A stretch of DNA of 64,000 nt from Sphingoaurantiacus capsulatus (GTDB lineage: Bacteria; Pseudomonadota; Alphaproteobacteria; Sphingomonadales; Sphingomonadaceae), in NCBI RefSeq assembly GCF_042648405.1, contig NZ_JBHRXV010000003.1, positions 186,001-250,000 of the forward strand, in the 5' to 3' direction. A program made the translations under genes and the position numbers. Shown here piece by piece: positions 53,550-62,318 of the stretch; the stretch's first letter is position 1; the number at the start of each line of letters is the position of its first letter. A model generated the notes under the pieces. The model saw nothing but the letters and a program-made list of their open reading frames with translations. It was not told the DNA's origin and ran no database searches.

Positions 53550-54539
53550 CTAGATCAACCCGCCGAGCGGGCTCGACGGATCGGCGTAGCGGCGCTTGCC
53601 CATGCGGCCCGCGCGATAGGCGAGGCGGCCACTTTCGACCGCCAGCTTCATCGCGCGTGCCATCATCACCGGGTCCTTCGCCTCGGCGATGGCGGTGTTC
53701 ATCAGCACGCCGTCGCAGCCCAGTTCCATCGCCACCGCGGCGTCCGACGCGGTGCCGACGCCGGCGTCGACCAGCACCGGCACCTTCGCGCCCTCGACGA
53801 TCAGGCGGATCGTCACCTGGTTCTGGATGCCGAGGCCAGAGCCGATCGGCGCGCCCAAGGGCATGATCGCCACCGCGCCGGCATCCTCCAGCCGCTTCGC
53901 GCCGATGGGATCGTCAACGCAATAGACCATGACGTCGAAACCGTCCTTCGCCAGCACTTCGGTCGCGCGCACCGTCTCGATCATGTCCGGGTAGAGCGTC
54001 TTCGCCTCGCCCAGCACCTCGAGCTTCACGAGGTTCCAGCCGCCCGCCTCGCGCGCCAGCCGAAGGGTACGGATCGCGTCGTCGGCGGTGAAGCAGCCGG
54101 CGGTGTTGGGCAGATAGGTGTACTTCTTCGGGTCGATAAAGTCGGTGAGCATCGGCGCGTTGCGGTCGGAGACGTTCACGCGGCGCACCGCCACCGTGAC
54201 GATCTCGGCGCCGCTCGCCTCGACCGCAGCGGCATTCTGCGCGAAGTCCCTGTACTTGCCGGTCCCGACGATCAGCCGCGAGTTGAAGATGCGGCCGGCC
54301 ACCGTCCAGCTATCGCCATCCGCTCCTTGCCCGCCGCCGACGAAATGCACGACTTCCAACGCATCCCCCTCCGTCAGCGCCACCTGCGCATAGGTCGATT
54401 TCGGCACGATCGCGAGGTTGCGCTCGACCGCCACCTTCGTGGGATCGATACCCAGCGCCTCGATCAGCGACGTGACGGTCGCGGGCACGGGAAGCCGGCG
54501 CAGCTCGCCGTTGACGGTGACGGAAATCTGATCGGCCAT
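53550..54539 (-). CDS. thiG: Fused ThiS-ThiG, thiazole synthase with built-in sulfur-carrier domain
   Basis: A 329-residue fusion. Residues 1-67 are a ThiS-like ubiquitin fold ending in GGG (68-70). The ThiG barrel starts about residue 76 (DSWTVAGRIFNSRLIVGTGKY) and contains the Schiff-base Lys region (LVKLEVLGEAKTLYPD). ThiG makes the thiazole moiety of thiamine using sulfur carried on the ThiS C terminus. In this protein the diglycine is internal. ATG 54539 has AGGGG upstream. No other thi genes are nearby and no TPP riboswitch was found. Confidence 0.92.
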   Translation of the reverse strand: MADQISVTVNGELRRLPVPATVTSLIEALGIDPTKVAVERNLAIVPKSTYAQVALTEGDALEVVHFVGGGQGADGDSWTVAGRIFNSRLIVGTGKYRDFAQNAAAVEASGAEIVTVAVRRVNVSDRNAPMLTDFIDPKKYTYLPNTAGCFTADDAIRTLRLAREAGGWNLVKLEVLGEAKTLYPDMIETVRATEVLAKDGFDVMVYCVDDPIGAKRLEDAGAVAIMPLGAPIGSGLGIQNQVTIRLIVEGAKVPVLVDAGVGTASDAAVAMELGCDGVLMNTAIAEAKDPVMMARAMKLAVESGRLAYRAGRMGKRRYADPSSPLGGLI

Positions 54540-54628
54540 GCTACCCCTGAAACCTCGCGGGGCTAGGCACCCGCATCCGCCGTCCATATAAGTTCGCCGC
54601 ACAGGACGCCACAACCGCGAGACGACGA

Positions 54629-55075
54629 ATGGCCCAGGACGACCGCCCGCTCGTACTCGTACTCAACGGGCCGAACCTCAACCTGCTCGGCACCCGCGAG
54701 CCCGAGGTCTACGGCGCCGACACGCTCGACGATATCGCCGAGCTGATGGAAGACCATGCCCGCGTGCTGGGCCTGCGCATCGATCTGCGCCAGTCGAACC
54801 ATGAAGGCCATCTGATCGACTGGCTGCACGAGGCGCAGGCGCGCGGGTGCAAGGCAGTCATCCTCAATCCCGGCGGCTTCACGCACACCTCGGTGGCGCT
54901 GCACGACGCCGTGAAGGGAATTGTGACGCCGGTGATCGAGGTTCATCTGTCGAACCCGCACGCCCGCGAAGCGTTCAGGCACAAGAGTTTCGTCAGTCCG
55001 GTCGCGCGCGGCACGATCGCCGGCTTCGGCGCCAAGGGCTATATGCTGGCGCTGGACGCCGCCGCCGCCATCTGA
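54629..55075 (+). CDS. aroQ: Type II 3-dehydroquinate dehydratase
   Basis: Third step of the shikimate pathway. The 148-residue protein has the N-terminal LNGPNLNLLGTREPEVYG loop with catalytic Arg and Tyr, the RQSNHEGHLIDWLHEA segment and the ILNPGGFTHTSVALHDA motif with the catalytic His in EVHLSNPHAREAFRHKS. It stands just upstream of accB-accC, a common bacterial arrangement. Confidence 0.97.
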   Translation: MAQDDRPLVLVLNGPNLNLLGTREPEVYGADTLDDIAELMEDHARVLGLRIDLRQSNHEGHLIDWLHEAQARGCKAVILNPGGFTHTSVALHDAVKGIVTPVIEVHLSNPHAREAFRHKSFVSPVARGTIAGFGAKGYMLALDAAAAI

Positions 55076-55113
55076 CAAAGCCCCTCTTTCAACGATAACA
55101 AACGAGGACACGC

Positions 55114-55614
55114 ATGGCCGACAAGACACCGCAAAACGGTCAGGCAATGCAGGTCGATACCGATCTGGTCCGTCAGCTCGCGAGCGTGCTCGACGACACC
55201 CGCCTCACCGAGATCGAGGTGCAGGACGGCGAGCGCCGCATCCGCATCGCGCGGCAGGTGACGATGGCCGCGGCCCCGGCGATGCCGGTCGCGCCGGCGC
55301 CCGTCGCCGCCCCCGCCGCCGTCGCGCTGCCGGCAGCGGCTCCCGCGGCTGCACCCGCCGTCAGCGATCTCAAGAGCAATCCCGGCACGGTCAAGTCGCC
55401 GATGGTCGGCACCGTCTATCTGACGCCCGAGCCCGGCGCCCCCGCCTTCGTCAGCGAAGGCGCGCAGGTGAAGGTCGGCGACACGCTGCTGATCATCGAG
55501 GCGATGAAGGTGATGAACCCGATTACCGCGCCGAAGGCCGGCACCGTGACCAAGATCTGCGTCCAGAACGAGCAGCCGGTCGAGTTCGACACCCCGCTCG
55601 TCGTCGTCGAGTAG
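55114..55614 (+). CDS. accB: Biotin carboxyl carrier protein of acetyl-CoA carboxylase
   Basis: Carries biotin for acetyl-CoA carboxylase in fatty acid synthesis. The 166-residue protein has an N-terminal helix (about 5-50), a long Ala/Pro-rich flexible linker (about 50-85) and the biotinyl domain with EAMKVMN, biotinylated Lys132. GAGGA lies upstream of ATG 55114. It is followed at 10 nt by accC. Confidence 0.97.
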   Translation: MADKTPQNGQAMQVDTDLVRQLASVLDDTRLTEIEVQDGERRIRIARQVTMAAAPAMPVAPAPVAAPAAVALPAAAPAAAPAVSDLKSNPGTVKSPMVGTVYLTPEPGAPAFVSEGAQVKVGDTLLIIEAMKVMNPITAPKAGTVTKICVQNEQPVEFDTPLVVVE

Positions 55615-55624
55615 GCGCCGCCCT

Positions 55625-56974
<1,350 letters not shown>

Positions 56975-57058
56975 GTTTTCCCGAATTGGGGAGGTGACGG
57001 CGCGCGGCCGTCCGCTAGGCTGTATCGCAAGATAAGAACAAGCCTGGGGGAGAGCCGC

Positions 57059-58537
57059 ATGACCGTGTTTTCGCGTCGCCGATTCCTGGAGGCGAGCGCG
57101 CTGCTCGCCGCCACCGCCCCGCTCGCTGGCTGCATACGCCCGAGCGGCTCGATGCCCAACGACGCGGTCGCGATGGCCGACGCGGTGCGCAGCGGCAAGA
57201 CCACGGCGTCGGCACTTGTCGAGGCGGCGATTGCCCGGCTGGAGCGCGCCAATCCGCAGATCAACGCGGTCGCCTATCCGAACTATGACAAGGCACGCAA
57301 AGCCGCCGCCGCGGGCGTCACCGGGCCGCTGGGCGGTGTGCCGACGCTGATCAAGGATATCACTCCCGAAGCCGGCCTGCCCTACACCTCGGGCTCGCGC
57401 GCCTTCGCCAAGCGCGTCCCGACCGAGACCTCGCCCTACCTGTTGGCGCTGGAGCGCAGCGGCGCCATTTCGATCGGTCGCTCGACGACGCCCGAGTTCG
57501 GCCTCACCGCCACCACCGAGCCGCTGCTGACCGGCGCGACGCGCAACCCCTGGCACCTCGGCCACAGCGCCGGCGGCTCGTCGGGCGGCAGTGGGGCGGC
57601 AGTCGCCGCGGGCGTAGTGCCGGTGGCGCACGCGACGGACGGTGGCGGCTCGATCCGCATTCCCGCCTCGGTCAACGGCCTCGTCGGGCTGAAGCCGTCG
57701 CGTGGCCGCATGGCCGGTTCGGGCCCGGATCAGGTGACCAATGTCAGCGTCGCCAACTGCGTGTCACGAACGGTGCGCGACACCGCCGCCTGGTTCGCCG
57801 CCACCGAAGCGACCGGCGAAGGCGCGCGCTTCGCGCCGGTCGGTGTCGTCACAGGCGCGTCGAGCCGGCGGCTGAAGATCGGCCTGAACCTGAAGCGCGG
57901 CGACGGCTCGTTGCCGCATGGCGACGTGCAGAATGTCTTCTCCAACGCGTCGCTGCTGCTGCAGCGGCTCGGCCACCGCGTTTCCGACCAGTCGTTGCCG
58001 TTCGATACCAACAAGAGCACCACCGCCTTCACCACGCTGTGGGGCGCCGGCGCGGCGCGCGACATTCAGGCAGTGGCGAAGGCGCTGGGCCGCATGCCGG
58101 GGCCGGACGATCTCGAACCGCTGACCTTCGGCATGGCCGAGGTCGCGAGGAAGGCCGGCGAGCAAGGCGTTCAGCAGGCCATCGCGACGCTGACCGAGGT
58201 CGCGCGCAGCTACAATGCCCAGTTCGAAACCATAGATATCTATATGACCCCGGTGCTCGCCCTGCCGCCGGTGCCGATCGGCTTCCTGTCGACCAGCGAC
58301 CCGTTCGAACAGCAGCAGGAGCGCCTCAACAGCTACGTCGCCTACACGCCGGTCGAGAATGTTGCCGGCGCACCGTCGATCGCGCTGCCGATGGGCCAGA
58401 GCCGCGACGGCTTGCCGATCGGCATCCAGTTTGCCACCAAGCCGGGCGGCGAGCGCGTGCTGCTCGAACTCGCGTTCGAACTGGAGCGCGAACTCGAATG
58501 GTATCGCAACAAGCCGCCGCTATGGGTGGGTGAATGA
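57059..58537 (+). CDS. Secreted amidase-signature hydrolase (Tat/lipoprotein signal)
   Basis: A 492-residue amidase. The N terminus has a twin-arginine motif SRRRFLEAS followed by a lipobox LAGC (Cys25), so the enzyme is probably exported folded and lipid-anchored. The Ser-cisSer-Lys triad is visible: Lys99 (PTLIKD), the GGSSGGSGAAVAAG loop (172-185) and nucleophile Ser198 (DGGGSIRIPAS). It may act on amides, peptides or ureides; substrate unknown. Its stop overlaps the arsC-like gene start by 4 nt. Confidence 0.93.
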   Translation: MTVFSRRRFLEASALLAATAPLAGCIRPSGSMPNDAVAMADAVRSGKTTASALVEAAIARLERANPQINAVAYPNYDKARKAAAAGVTGPLGGVPTLIKDITPEAGLPYTSGSRAFAKRVPTETSPYLLALERSGAISIGRSTTPEFGLTATTEPLLTGATRNPWHLGHSAGGSSGGSGAAVAAGVVPVAHATDGGGSIRIPASVNGLVGLKPSRGRMAGSGPDQVTNVSVANCVSRTVRDTAAWFAATEATGEGARFAPVGVVTGASSRRLKIGLNLKRGDGSLPHGDVQNVFSNASLLLQRLGHRVSDQSLPFDTNKSTTAFTTLWGAGAARDIQAVAKALGRMPGPDDLEPLTFGMAEVARKAGEQGVQQAIATLTEVARSYNAQFETIDIYMTPVLALPPVPIGFLSTSDPFEQQQERLNSYVAYTPVENVAGAPSIALPMGQSRDGLPIGIQFATKPGGERVLLELAFELERELEWYRNKPPLWVGE

Positions 58538-58881
58538 CGACGACGATCTATCATAATCCGAGCTGCGGCACCTCGCGGAACACGCTGCAAGCGCTGCGCG
58601 AGGCCGGGCACGATCCACAGGTGGTCGAGTATCTGAAGACGCCGCTCGATGCCGCAGGCATCAAGGCGCTGCTGGCGAAGCTAGCGGCGCGACCGCGCGA
58701 CTTCCTGCGCAAGCGCGGCACGCCCTATGACGACCTTGGTCTCGACGATCCCAAATGGACCGATGACCAGCTGATCGACTTCATGGCGGCGCACCCGATC
58801 CTCATCGAGCGGCCGATCGTCGTCACCTCCAAGGGGGCGCGACTCTGCCGCCCGTTGGAGAAGGTGAACGAGATCATCTAG
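58534..58881 (+). CDS. arsC: ArsC-type arsenate reductase (glutaredoxin-linked) family
   Basis: A 115-residue thioredoxin-fold protein. The catalytic Cys11 lies in YHNPSCGTSRNTL, the ArsC signature, and the arsenate-site Arg region is ILIERPIVVTSKGARLCRP. It would reduce arsenate to arsenite with glutathione and glutaredoxin. No arsenite pump or ArsR is nearby, so the arsenic role is less certain; Spx/YffB-like reductases look similar. Coupled to the amidase gene. Confidence 0.88.
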   Translation: MTTTIYHNPSCGTSRNTLQALREAGHDPQVVEYLKTPLDAAGIKALLAKLAARPRDFLRKRGTPYDDLGLDDPKWTDDQLIDFMAAHPILIERPIVVTSKGARLCRPLEKVNEII

Positions 58882-58892
58882 GATTGCGGCAC

Positions 58893-59591
58893 ATGCAGCC
58901 GCTCGATCCCGAACTTCTGCTAAAGGCCTATGCCGCCGGCGTCTTCCCGATGGCCGACGGGCGCGAGGCCGACGAGCTGTTCTGGGTCGATCCGCGCCGC
59001 CGCGGGGTGCTGCCGCTCGACAGCTTCCACCTGCCCCGCTCGGTCGCCAAGCTGTTGCGGCAGGAGCGGTTCGAGCTGACCGCCGACGGCGCGTTCGAAG
59101 ACGTCATGCGCGCCTGCGCCGAGCCGGCGCCCGACCGCAGCGAAAGCTGGATCAATCCGTCTATCCTCGACGGCTACACCCGCCTCCACCGCCTCGGCTT
59201 CGCTCATTCGATCGAATGCTGGCAGGATGGCGAGCTGGCGGGCGGCCTCTACGGCGTGAAGCTCGGCGCCGCCTTCTTCGGAGAGAGCATGTTCACGCGG
59301 GTGCGCGACGCGTCGAAAGTGGCGCTGGCGCATCTCGTGGCGCGGCTGCGCGTCGGCGGCTTCCAGCTGCTCGACACCCAGTTCCTGACCACGCACCTCG
59401 CACGCTTTGGCGCGATCGAGATCCCGCGCGGCGCCTATCGCTCGTCGTTGGACTCGGCGCTGTCGGTGGCAGGCGACTTCTTCGCGCTCGACTCGCTCGC
59501 CGGCGGCGTCGACGAGCGGCGGCCGGCGACAATGGTGTCGGGGCCGGTTTCGGGGAAGCTCATCGCGCAGCTCTTGACCCAGACGTCGTAG
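58893..59591 (+). CDS. aat: Leucyl/phenylalanyl-tRNA--protein transferase
   Basis: Adds Leu or Phe to proteins with N-terminal Arg or Lys, marking them for ClpAP degradation. The 232-residue protein has LKAYAAGVFPMAD, FWVDPRRRGVLPLDSFHLPRS, HRLGFAHSIECWQDGELAGGLYGVKLGAAFFGESMF and LDTQFLTTHLARFGAIEIPR, all conserved. ATG 58893 has AGGA about 9 nt upstream; a TTG at 58884 is an alternative. The last 157 nt overlap the opposite-strand DUF2155 gene. Confidence 0.95.
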   Translation: MQPLDPELLLKAYAAGVFPMADGREADELFWVDPRRRGVLPLDSFHLPRSVAKLLRQERFELTADGAFEDVMRACAEPAPDRSESWINPSILDGYTRLHRLGFAHSIECWQDGELAGGLYGVKLGAAFFGESMFTRVRDASKVALAHLVARLRVGGFQLLDTQFLTTHLARFGAIEIPRGAYRSSLDSALSVAGDFFALDSLAGGVDERRPATMVSGPVSGKLIAQLLTQTS

Positions 59592-60016
59592 ACCGGGTGA
59601 TCGAAGCCGTTGATCGATGGGCTTTCGGCGAACAGCCAGCCTGAGAACACGCGCTTCGCCGCGGCGCGCGGCGGCTTGTCGTCAACCTGCACGAAGGCGC
59701 CGCTCCACGGCCGGTCCCACGGCGGCGTCGCTTCGCAGGCACGCACGCGAACGGTCAGCCGCTCGAAGGTGAAGGTGCCGCCGGGGCGCACCGCGAAGTT
59801 GCGCGTCTGGCTGTTGTTCTTGTTGAGGACCGCGATGGTGGCGACGCGCTGCGGCATCGGCGTCGGCTGCGCGATCGGCTTGGGCGCAGCGGGCGTCGCC
59901 GGGCGGGTGGCGGCGGCAGGTGCCGGGGCCGGTGTCGTCTCAGGATCGGCAGGCGCCGGCGTGGGCGCCTGGGCCGTCAGCATCAGCGCCGCGGCGCCGA
60001 GCAGAAGGCGTTTCAC
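59435..60016 (-). CDS. DUF2155 domain protein, exported
   Basis: A 193-residue protein with a short N-terminal signal (about 1-16), a Pro/Ala/Thr-rich linker (about 17-55) and the DUF2155 domain (about 58-155; VLNKNNSQTRNFAVRPG, CEATPPWDRPWSGAFVQV, FSGWLFAESPSINGFDHPVYDVWVKSC). Function unknown. A Ser-rich 35-residue tail after the domain lies fully inside the aat gene on the other strand. It follows mlaD with an ATGA overlap, a usual sphingomonad order. Confidence 0.88.
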   Translation of the reverse strand: MKRLLLGAAALMLTAQAPTPAPADPETTPAPAPAAATRPATPAAPKPIAQPTPMPQRVATIAVLNKNNSQTRNFAVRPGGTFTFERLTVRVRACEATPPWDRPWSGAFVQVDDKPPRAAAKRVFSGWLFAESPSINGFDHPVYDVWVKSCAMSFPETGPDTIVAGRRSSTPPASESSAKKSPATDSAESNDER

Positions 60017-60519
60017 TGCGCCGGCTCGGCGTCTTCGGCGGCCGTCTCGTCGCTCGATTCGGCGCCGCCGGTGCGGTTGATGACCGAACCGATCAGGCTC
60101 ATCATGTCGATCGCGCCCTGCGTCTCGGTGATCTCGTCGCCGGCCGCCAGCATCTCGGGATCGCCGCCGGGCGCCAGTGAGATGTAGTTGCCGCCGAGGA
60201 TGCCTTCCGAGGTGATCGCCGCGCTGGTGTCGAGCGGCAGCTTCACGGTCGGGTCGATGGTGAGCTTCAGCACCGCCTGATAGGTCTGCGTGTCGAGCGT
60301 TTCCTCCGACACGGTGCCGACCTTGAGGCCCGAGACGCGCACATCGGTGCCGACCGACACGCCGCTGGTGTTGGGGAAACGCGCGCTGATCGTGTAGCCG
60401 CCGCTGACGCCGCCGCGCTCGGTGCGGGCATAGGCGAAGGTGACGAACCAGACCGCGACGAGCAACACCAGGGCGCCGATCAGCGCCTCGACGATATTAT
60501 CCTTGAACAGTGCGCGCAT
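60013..60519 (-). CDS. MlaD-like MCE protein (orphan)
   Basis: A 168-residue MCE protein with one N-terminal helix (about 8-26) and one MCE domain (YTISARFPNTSGVSVGTDVRVSGLKVGTV, then LPLDTSAAITSEGILGGNYISLAPGG). Its size matches E. coli MlaD better than the 316-residue paralogue at 18723. Permease and ATPase genes are not adjacent. ATG 60519 overlaps the upstream stop as TAATG; 60534 is an alternative start. Confidence 0.9.
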   Translation of the reverse strand: MRALFKDNIVEALIGALVLLVAVWFVTFAYARTERGGVSGGYTISARFPNTSGVSVGTDVRVSGLKVGTVSEETLDTQTYQAVLKLTIDPTVKLPLDTSAAITSEGILGGNYISLAPGGDPEMLAAGDEITETQGAIDMMSLIGSVINRTGGAESSDETAAEDAEPAQ

Positions 60520-60899
60520 TATTCGGGCCGCCATGCTTCATAGTCGCCGGTGGCGCGCGCCCGCACGCCGCTGGCGTGGAGGCTGCCCGACGGCGCATGC
60601 GCCTCGAGCGAACCGGTCGGGTTGGGCAGCCACGGCTTTTCCCAGGTCTTGGTCGGCAGCGGCGTCTCGCTCGGCGGGGTCGCCGACTGACGGTGAAGCC
60701 ACATGTGCCATTCCGGCGGCGTACGGCTCGCCTCGACGTCGCCCGAGAACACCACCCAGCGGCGGTCGCCCTTCTTCGAGCGGTAGTAGACGTTGCCCTG
60801 GTCGTCGCGGCCGACCTCGACGCCCGAAAGGCGCGTGTTCAGCCACGTCCCGAACGTCGGGCCGTGCCACCAGGTGAAAATCGTCTTGAGCCAGCTCAT
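60519..60899 (-). CDS. NDUFA12-family accessory subunit of NADH:ubiquinone oxidoreductase
   Basis: A 126-residue protein homologous to mitochondrial complex I subunit NDUFA12/B17.2, found in alphaproteobacterial complex I. Characteristic are TWWHGPTFGTWLNTRLSGVEVGRDDQGNVYYRSK, RRWVVFSGDVEASRTPPEWHMWLH and the C-terminal KPWLPNPTGS. ATG 60899 has GAGGA at 6 nt. It heads NDUFA12-mlaD-DUF2155. Confidence 0.93.
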   Translation of the reverse strand: MSWLKTIFTWWHGPTFGTWLNTRLSGVEVGRDDQGNVYYRSKKGDRRWVVFSGDVEASRTPPEWHMWLHRQSATPPSETPLPTKTWEKPWLPNPTGSLEAHAPSGSLHASGVRARATGDYEAWRPE

Positions 60900-60969
60900 G
60901 CAAGTCCTCGAACGCGCGGTCGCCGCCTTAGAGCCGGAAATGTCCGCGAAGTGCAAGAGGCCGCGCGTC

Positions 60970-61434
60970 TCAGCCGCGGGCCTTCTTGGCGATGGAATCG
61001 AGCAAGCCGTTCACGAACTTCGCCTCCCGCGCCTCGTAGAAGGCATGCGCGACGTCGACATATTCGTTGATGATCGCCGCCGTCGGGATATCGGCGCGCG
61101 CCACCAGTTCATAGGCGCCGGCGCGCACGATCTGCCGCATCGGGCGGTCGAGCCGGTCGAGCGTCCAGCCTTCGGCAAGGTTCTCGCCGAGCATCGCGTC
61201 GATCTCGGCGAGGCGCGCATCGACGCCCTTCACCACATCGTTGAAGAAATCGACGTCGGCCTCGCGGAACTGATCGCCCTCGATCTCGGCGCCGAGGCGG
61301 TGCTGGTGGAACTCGCTGAGCAGCAGCGGCACGGCGGCGCCGGACATCTCGCGCTGATAGAGGGCCTGCACCGCAGCGAGGCGGGCGGCCGAGCGGGCAT
61401 TGCCGGAACGGGGTTTCTTGGAGGGGGAAGCCAT
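60970..61434 (-). CDS. nusB: Transcription antitermination factor NusB
   Basis: Binds rRNA boxA with NusE and promotes antitermination. The 154-residue helical protein has ARLAAVQALYQREMSG at the N terminus and GWTLDRLDRPMRQIVRAGAYELVARADIPTAAIINEYVDVAHAFYEAREAKFVNGLLDSIA at the end in pieces typical of NusB. It is 70 nt upstream of the NDUFA12 gene and normally follows ribH, which is about 1.8 kb away here, separated by two other genes. Confidence 0.95.
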   Translation of the reverse strand: MASPSKKPRSGNARSAARLAAVQALYQREMSGAAVPLLLSEFHQHRLGAEIEGDQFREADVDFFNDVVKGVDARLAEIDAMLGENLAEGWTLDRLDRPMRQIVRAGAYELVARADIPTAAIINEYVDVAHAFYEAREAKFVNGLLDSIAKKARG

Positions 61435-61597
61435 GGCGGTGCATGTAGCGAGGCGAAGCCGCCCGCGTAACCCCCTGCGACGCCCGTTTTGGAGTCGGCA
61501 TTCTTTACGTTTTCGGTTGGCGCACCCGGCCGGCCGACAAGGTGCCGTTGCAGATTCTGCCTCGCTTGCAGCGGCTTGGCGCCCCCTTGGGAACCGG

Positions 61598-61613
61598 TGG
61601 CACGACCATTGCT
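61598..61613 (+). promoter_or_regulatory. Sigma-54 (RpoN) -24/-12 promoter of the PEP-CTERM gene
   Basis: TGGCACG at 61598-61604, four bases, TTGCT at 61609-61613. The GG and GC dinucleotides are separated by exactly 10 nt, as required for sigma-54. The transcript would start near 61624, about 38 nt before ATG 61662. Confidence 0.75.
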
Positions 61614-61661
61614 TGTTTGTGTCGAAAGATTGCCGCGAACAGCGGTCGAGAGGGGACGAAA

Positions 61662-62318
61662 ATGTCGAAGGCGAAGATTCTTGCCGCGCTGTTGACCGCC
61701 GCCGCCGTGGCGATGCCGGCGCAGGCCGCCACCGTGCTGTTCACCAGCGAAGCGCTCGCCAGCAACCCCGGCCCGGCCGCAGGGGAGACCGTGGTCGAGG
61801 ATTTCGACAGCCCGCTCGCCGCCGGCTATTCGTGGAGCAGCTTCAACCGCACGCTGTGGTCGAACCCCGGCAACCCCACCGGCAACCTCTTCAACACCGG
61901 CGTGTCGGGCTATGCCGGCAACATCCCCGGCAACACCACCCGCTTCGCCTCGGTGTTCGGCGGCACGTCGGCGTCGCTGATGTCGACCAACATGCTGAAG
62001 TCGATCAGCGTCGATATCGGCTCGATCGACGATTATAATTTCATCGATTTCTATCAGGACAACGTGCTGATCGGCACGATTACCGGCAGCGAGCTGTCGA
62101 GCGTTCACAACGGCTCGTGGACCGGCCCGGACACCAACCGCCGCTTCTTCTTTGTTGGCGGCACGTTCAACCGCATTGATTTCCGCTCGGGCGGCAACTC
62201 GTTCGAGTTCGACAATATCGCCACCGCGGAAGTGCCGGAGCCGGCGACCCCGGCGATGCTGGCGTTGGGCCTGCTCGGCCTCGCGGCGCTCCGTCGCCGC
62301 AAGCGCGCAGCCGCCTAA
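61662..62318 (+). CDS. PEP-CTERM sorting domain protein, exported
   Basis: A 218-residue secreted protein: signal peptide about 1-22 (cleavage near PAQA), a beta-rich middle domain with many Asn, Ser and Gly, and a C-terminal PEP-CTERM tripartite tail (VPEPAT at 191-196, hydrophobic helix, RRRKR). Exosortase removes such tails and the proteins are exported with exopolysaccharide. ATG 61662 was chosen for the signal peptide. The gene is preceded by a sigma-54 promoter, in line with RpoN/PrsR control described for PEP-CTERM genes. Confidence 0.9.
   Translation: MSKAKILAALLTAAAVAMPAQAATVLFTSEALASNPGPAAGETVVEDFDSPLAAGYSWSSFNRTLWSNPGNPTGNLFNTGVSGYAGNIPGNTTRFASVFGGTSASLMSTNMLKSISVDIGSIDDYNFIDFYQDNVLIGTITGSELSSVHNGSWTGPDTNRRFFFVGGTFNRIDFRSGGNSFEFDNIATAEVPEPATPAMLALGLLGLAALRRRKRAAA

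Noticed and set aside
54540..54628. Possible TPP riboswitch upstream of the ThiS-ThiG gene
   Set aside because: A GGGTGCC-like stretch exists on the minus strand, but the conserved CTGAGA and later ACCTGAT-type core elements of the THI box are absent and the leader is too short.
61590..61614. EcfG-like motif (GGAAC at 61590) upstream of the PEP-CTERM gene
   Set aside because: No GTT at 16-17 nt; the overlapping sigma-54 element fits much better.
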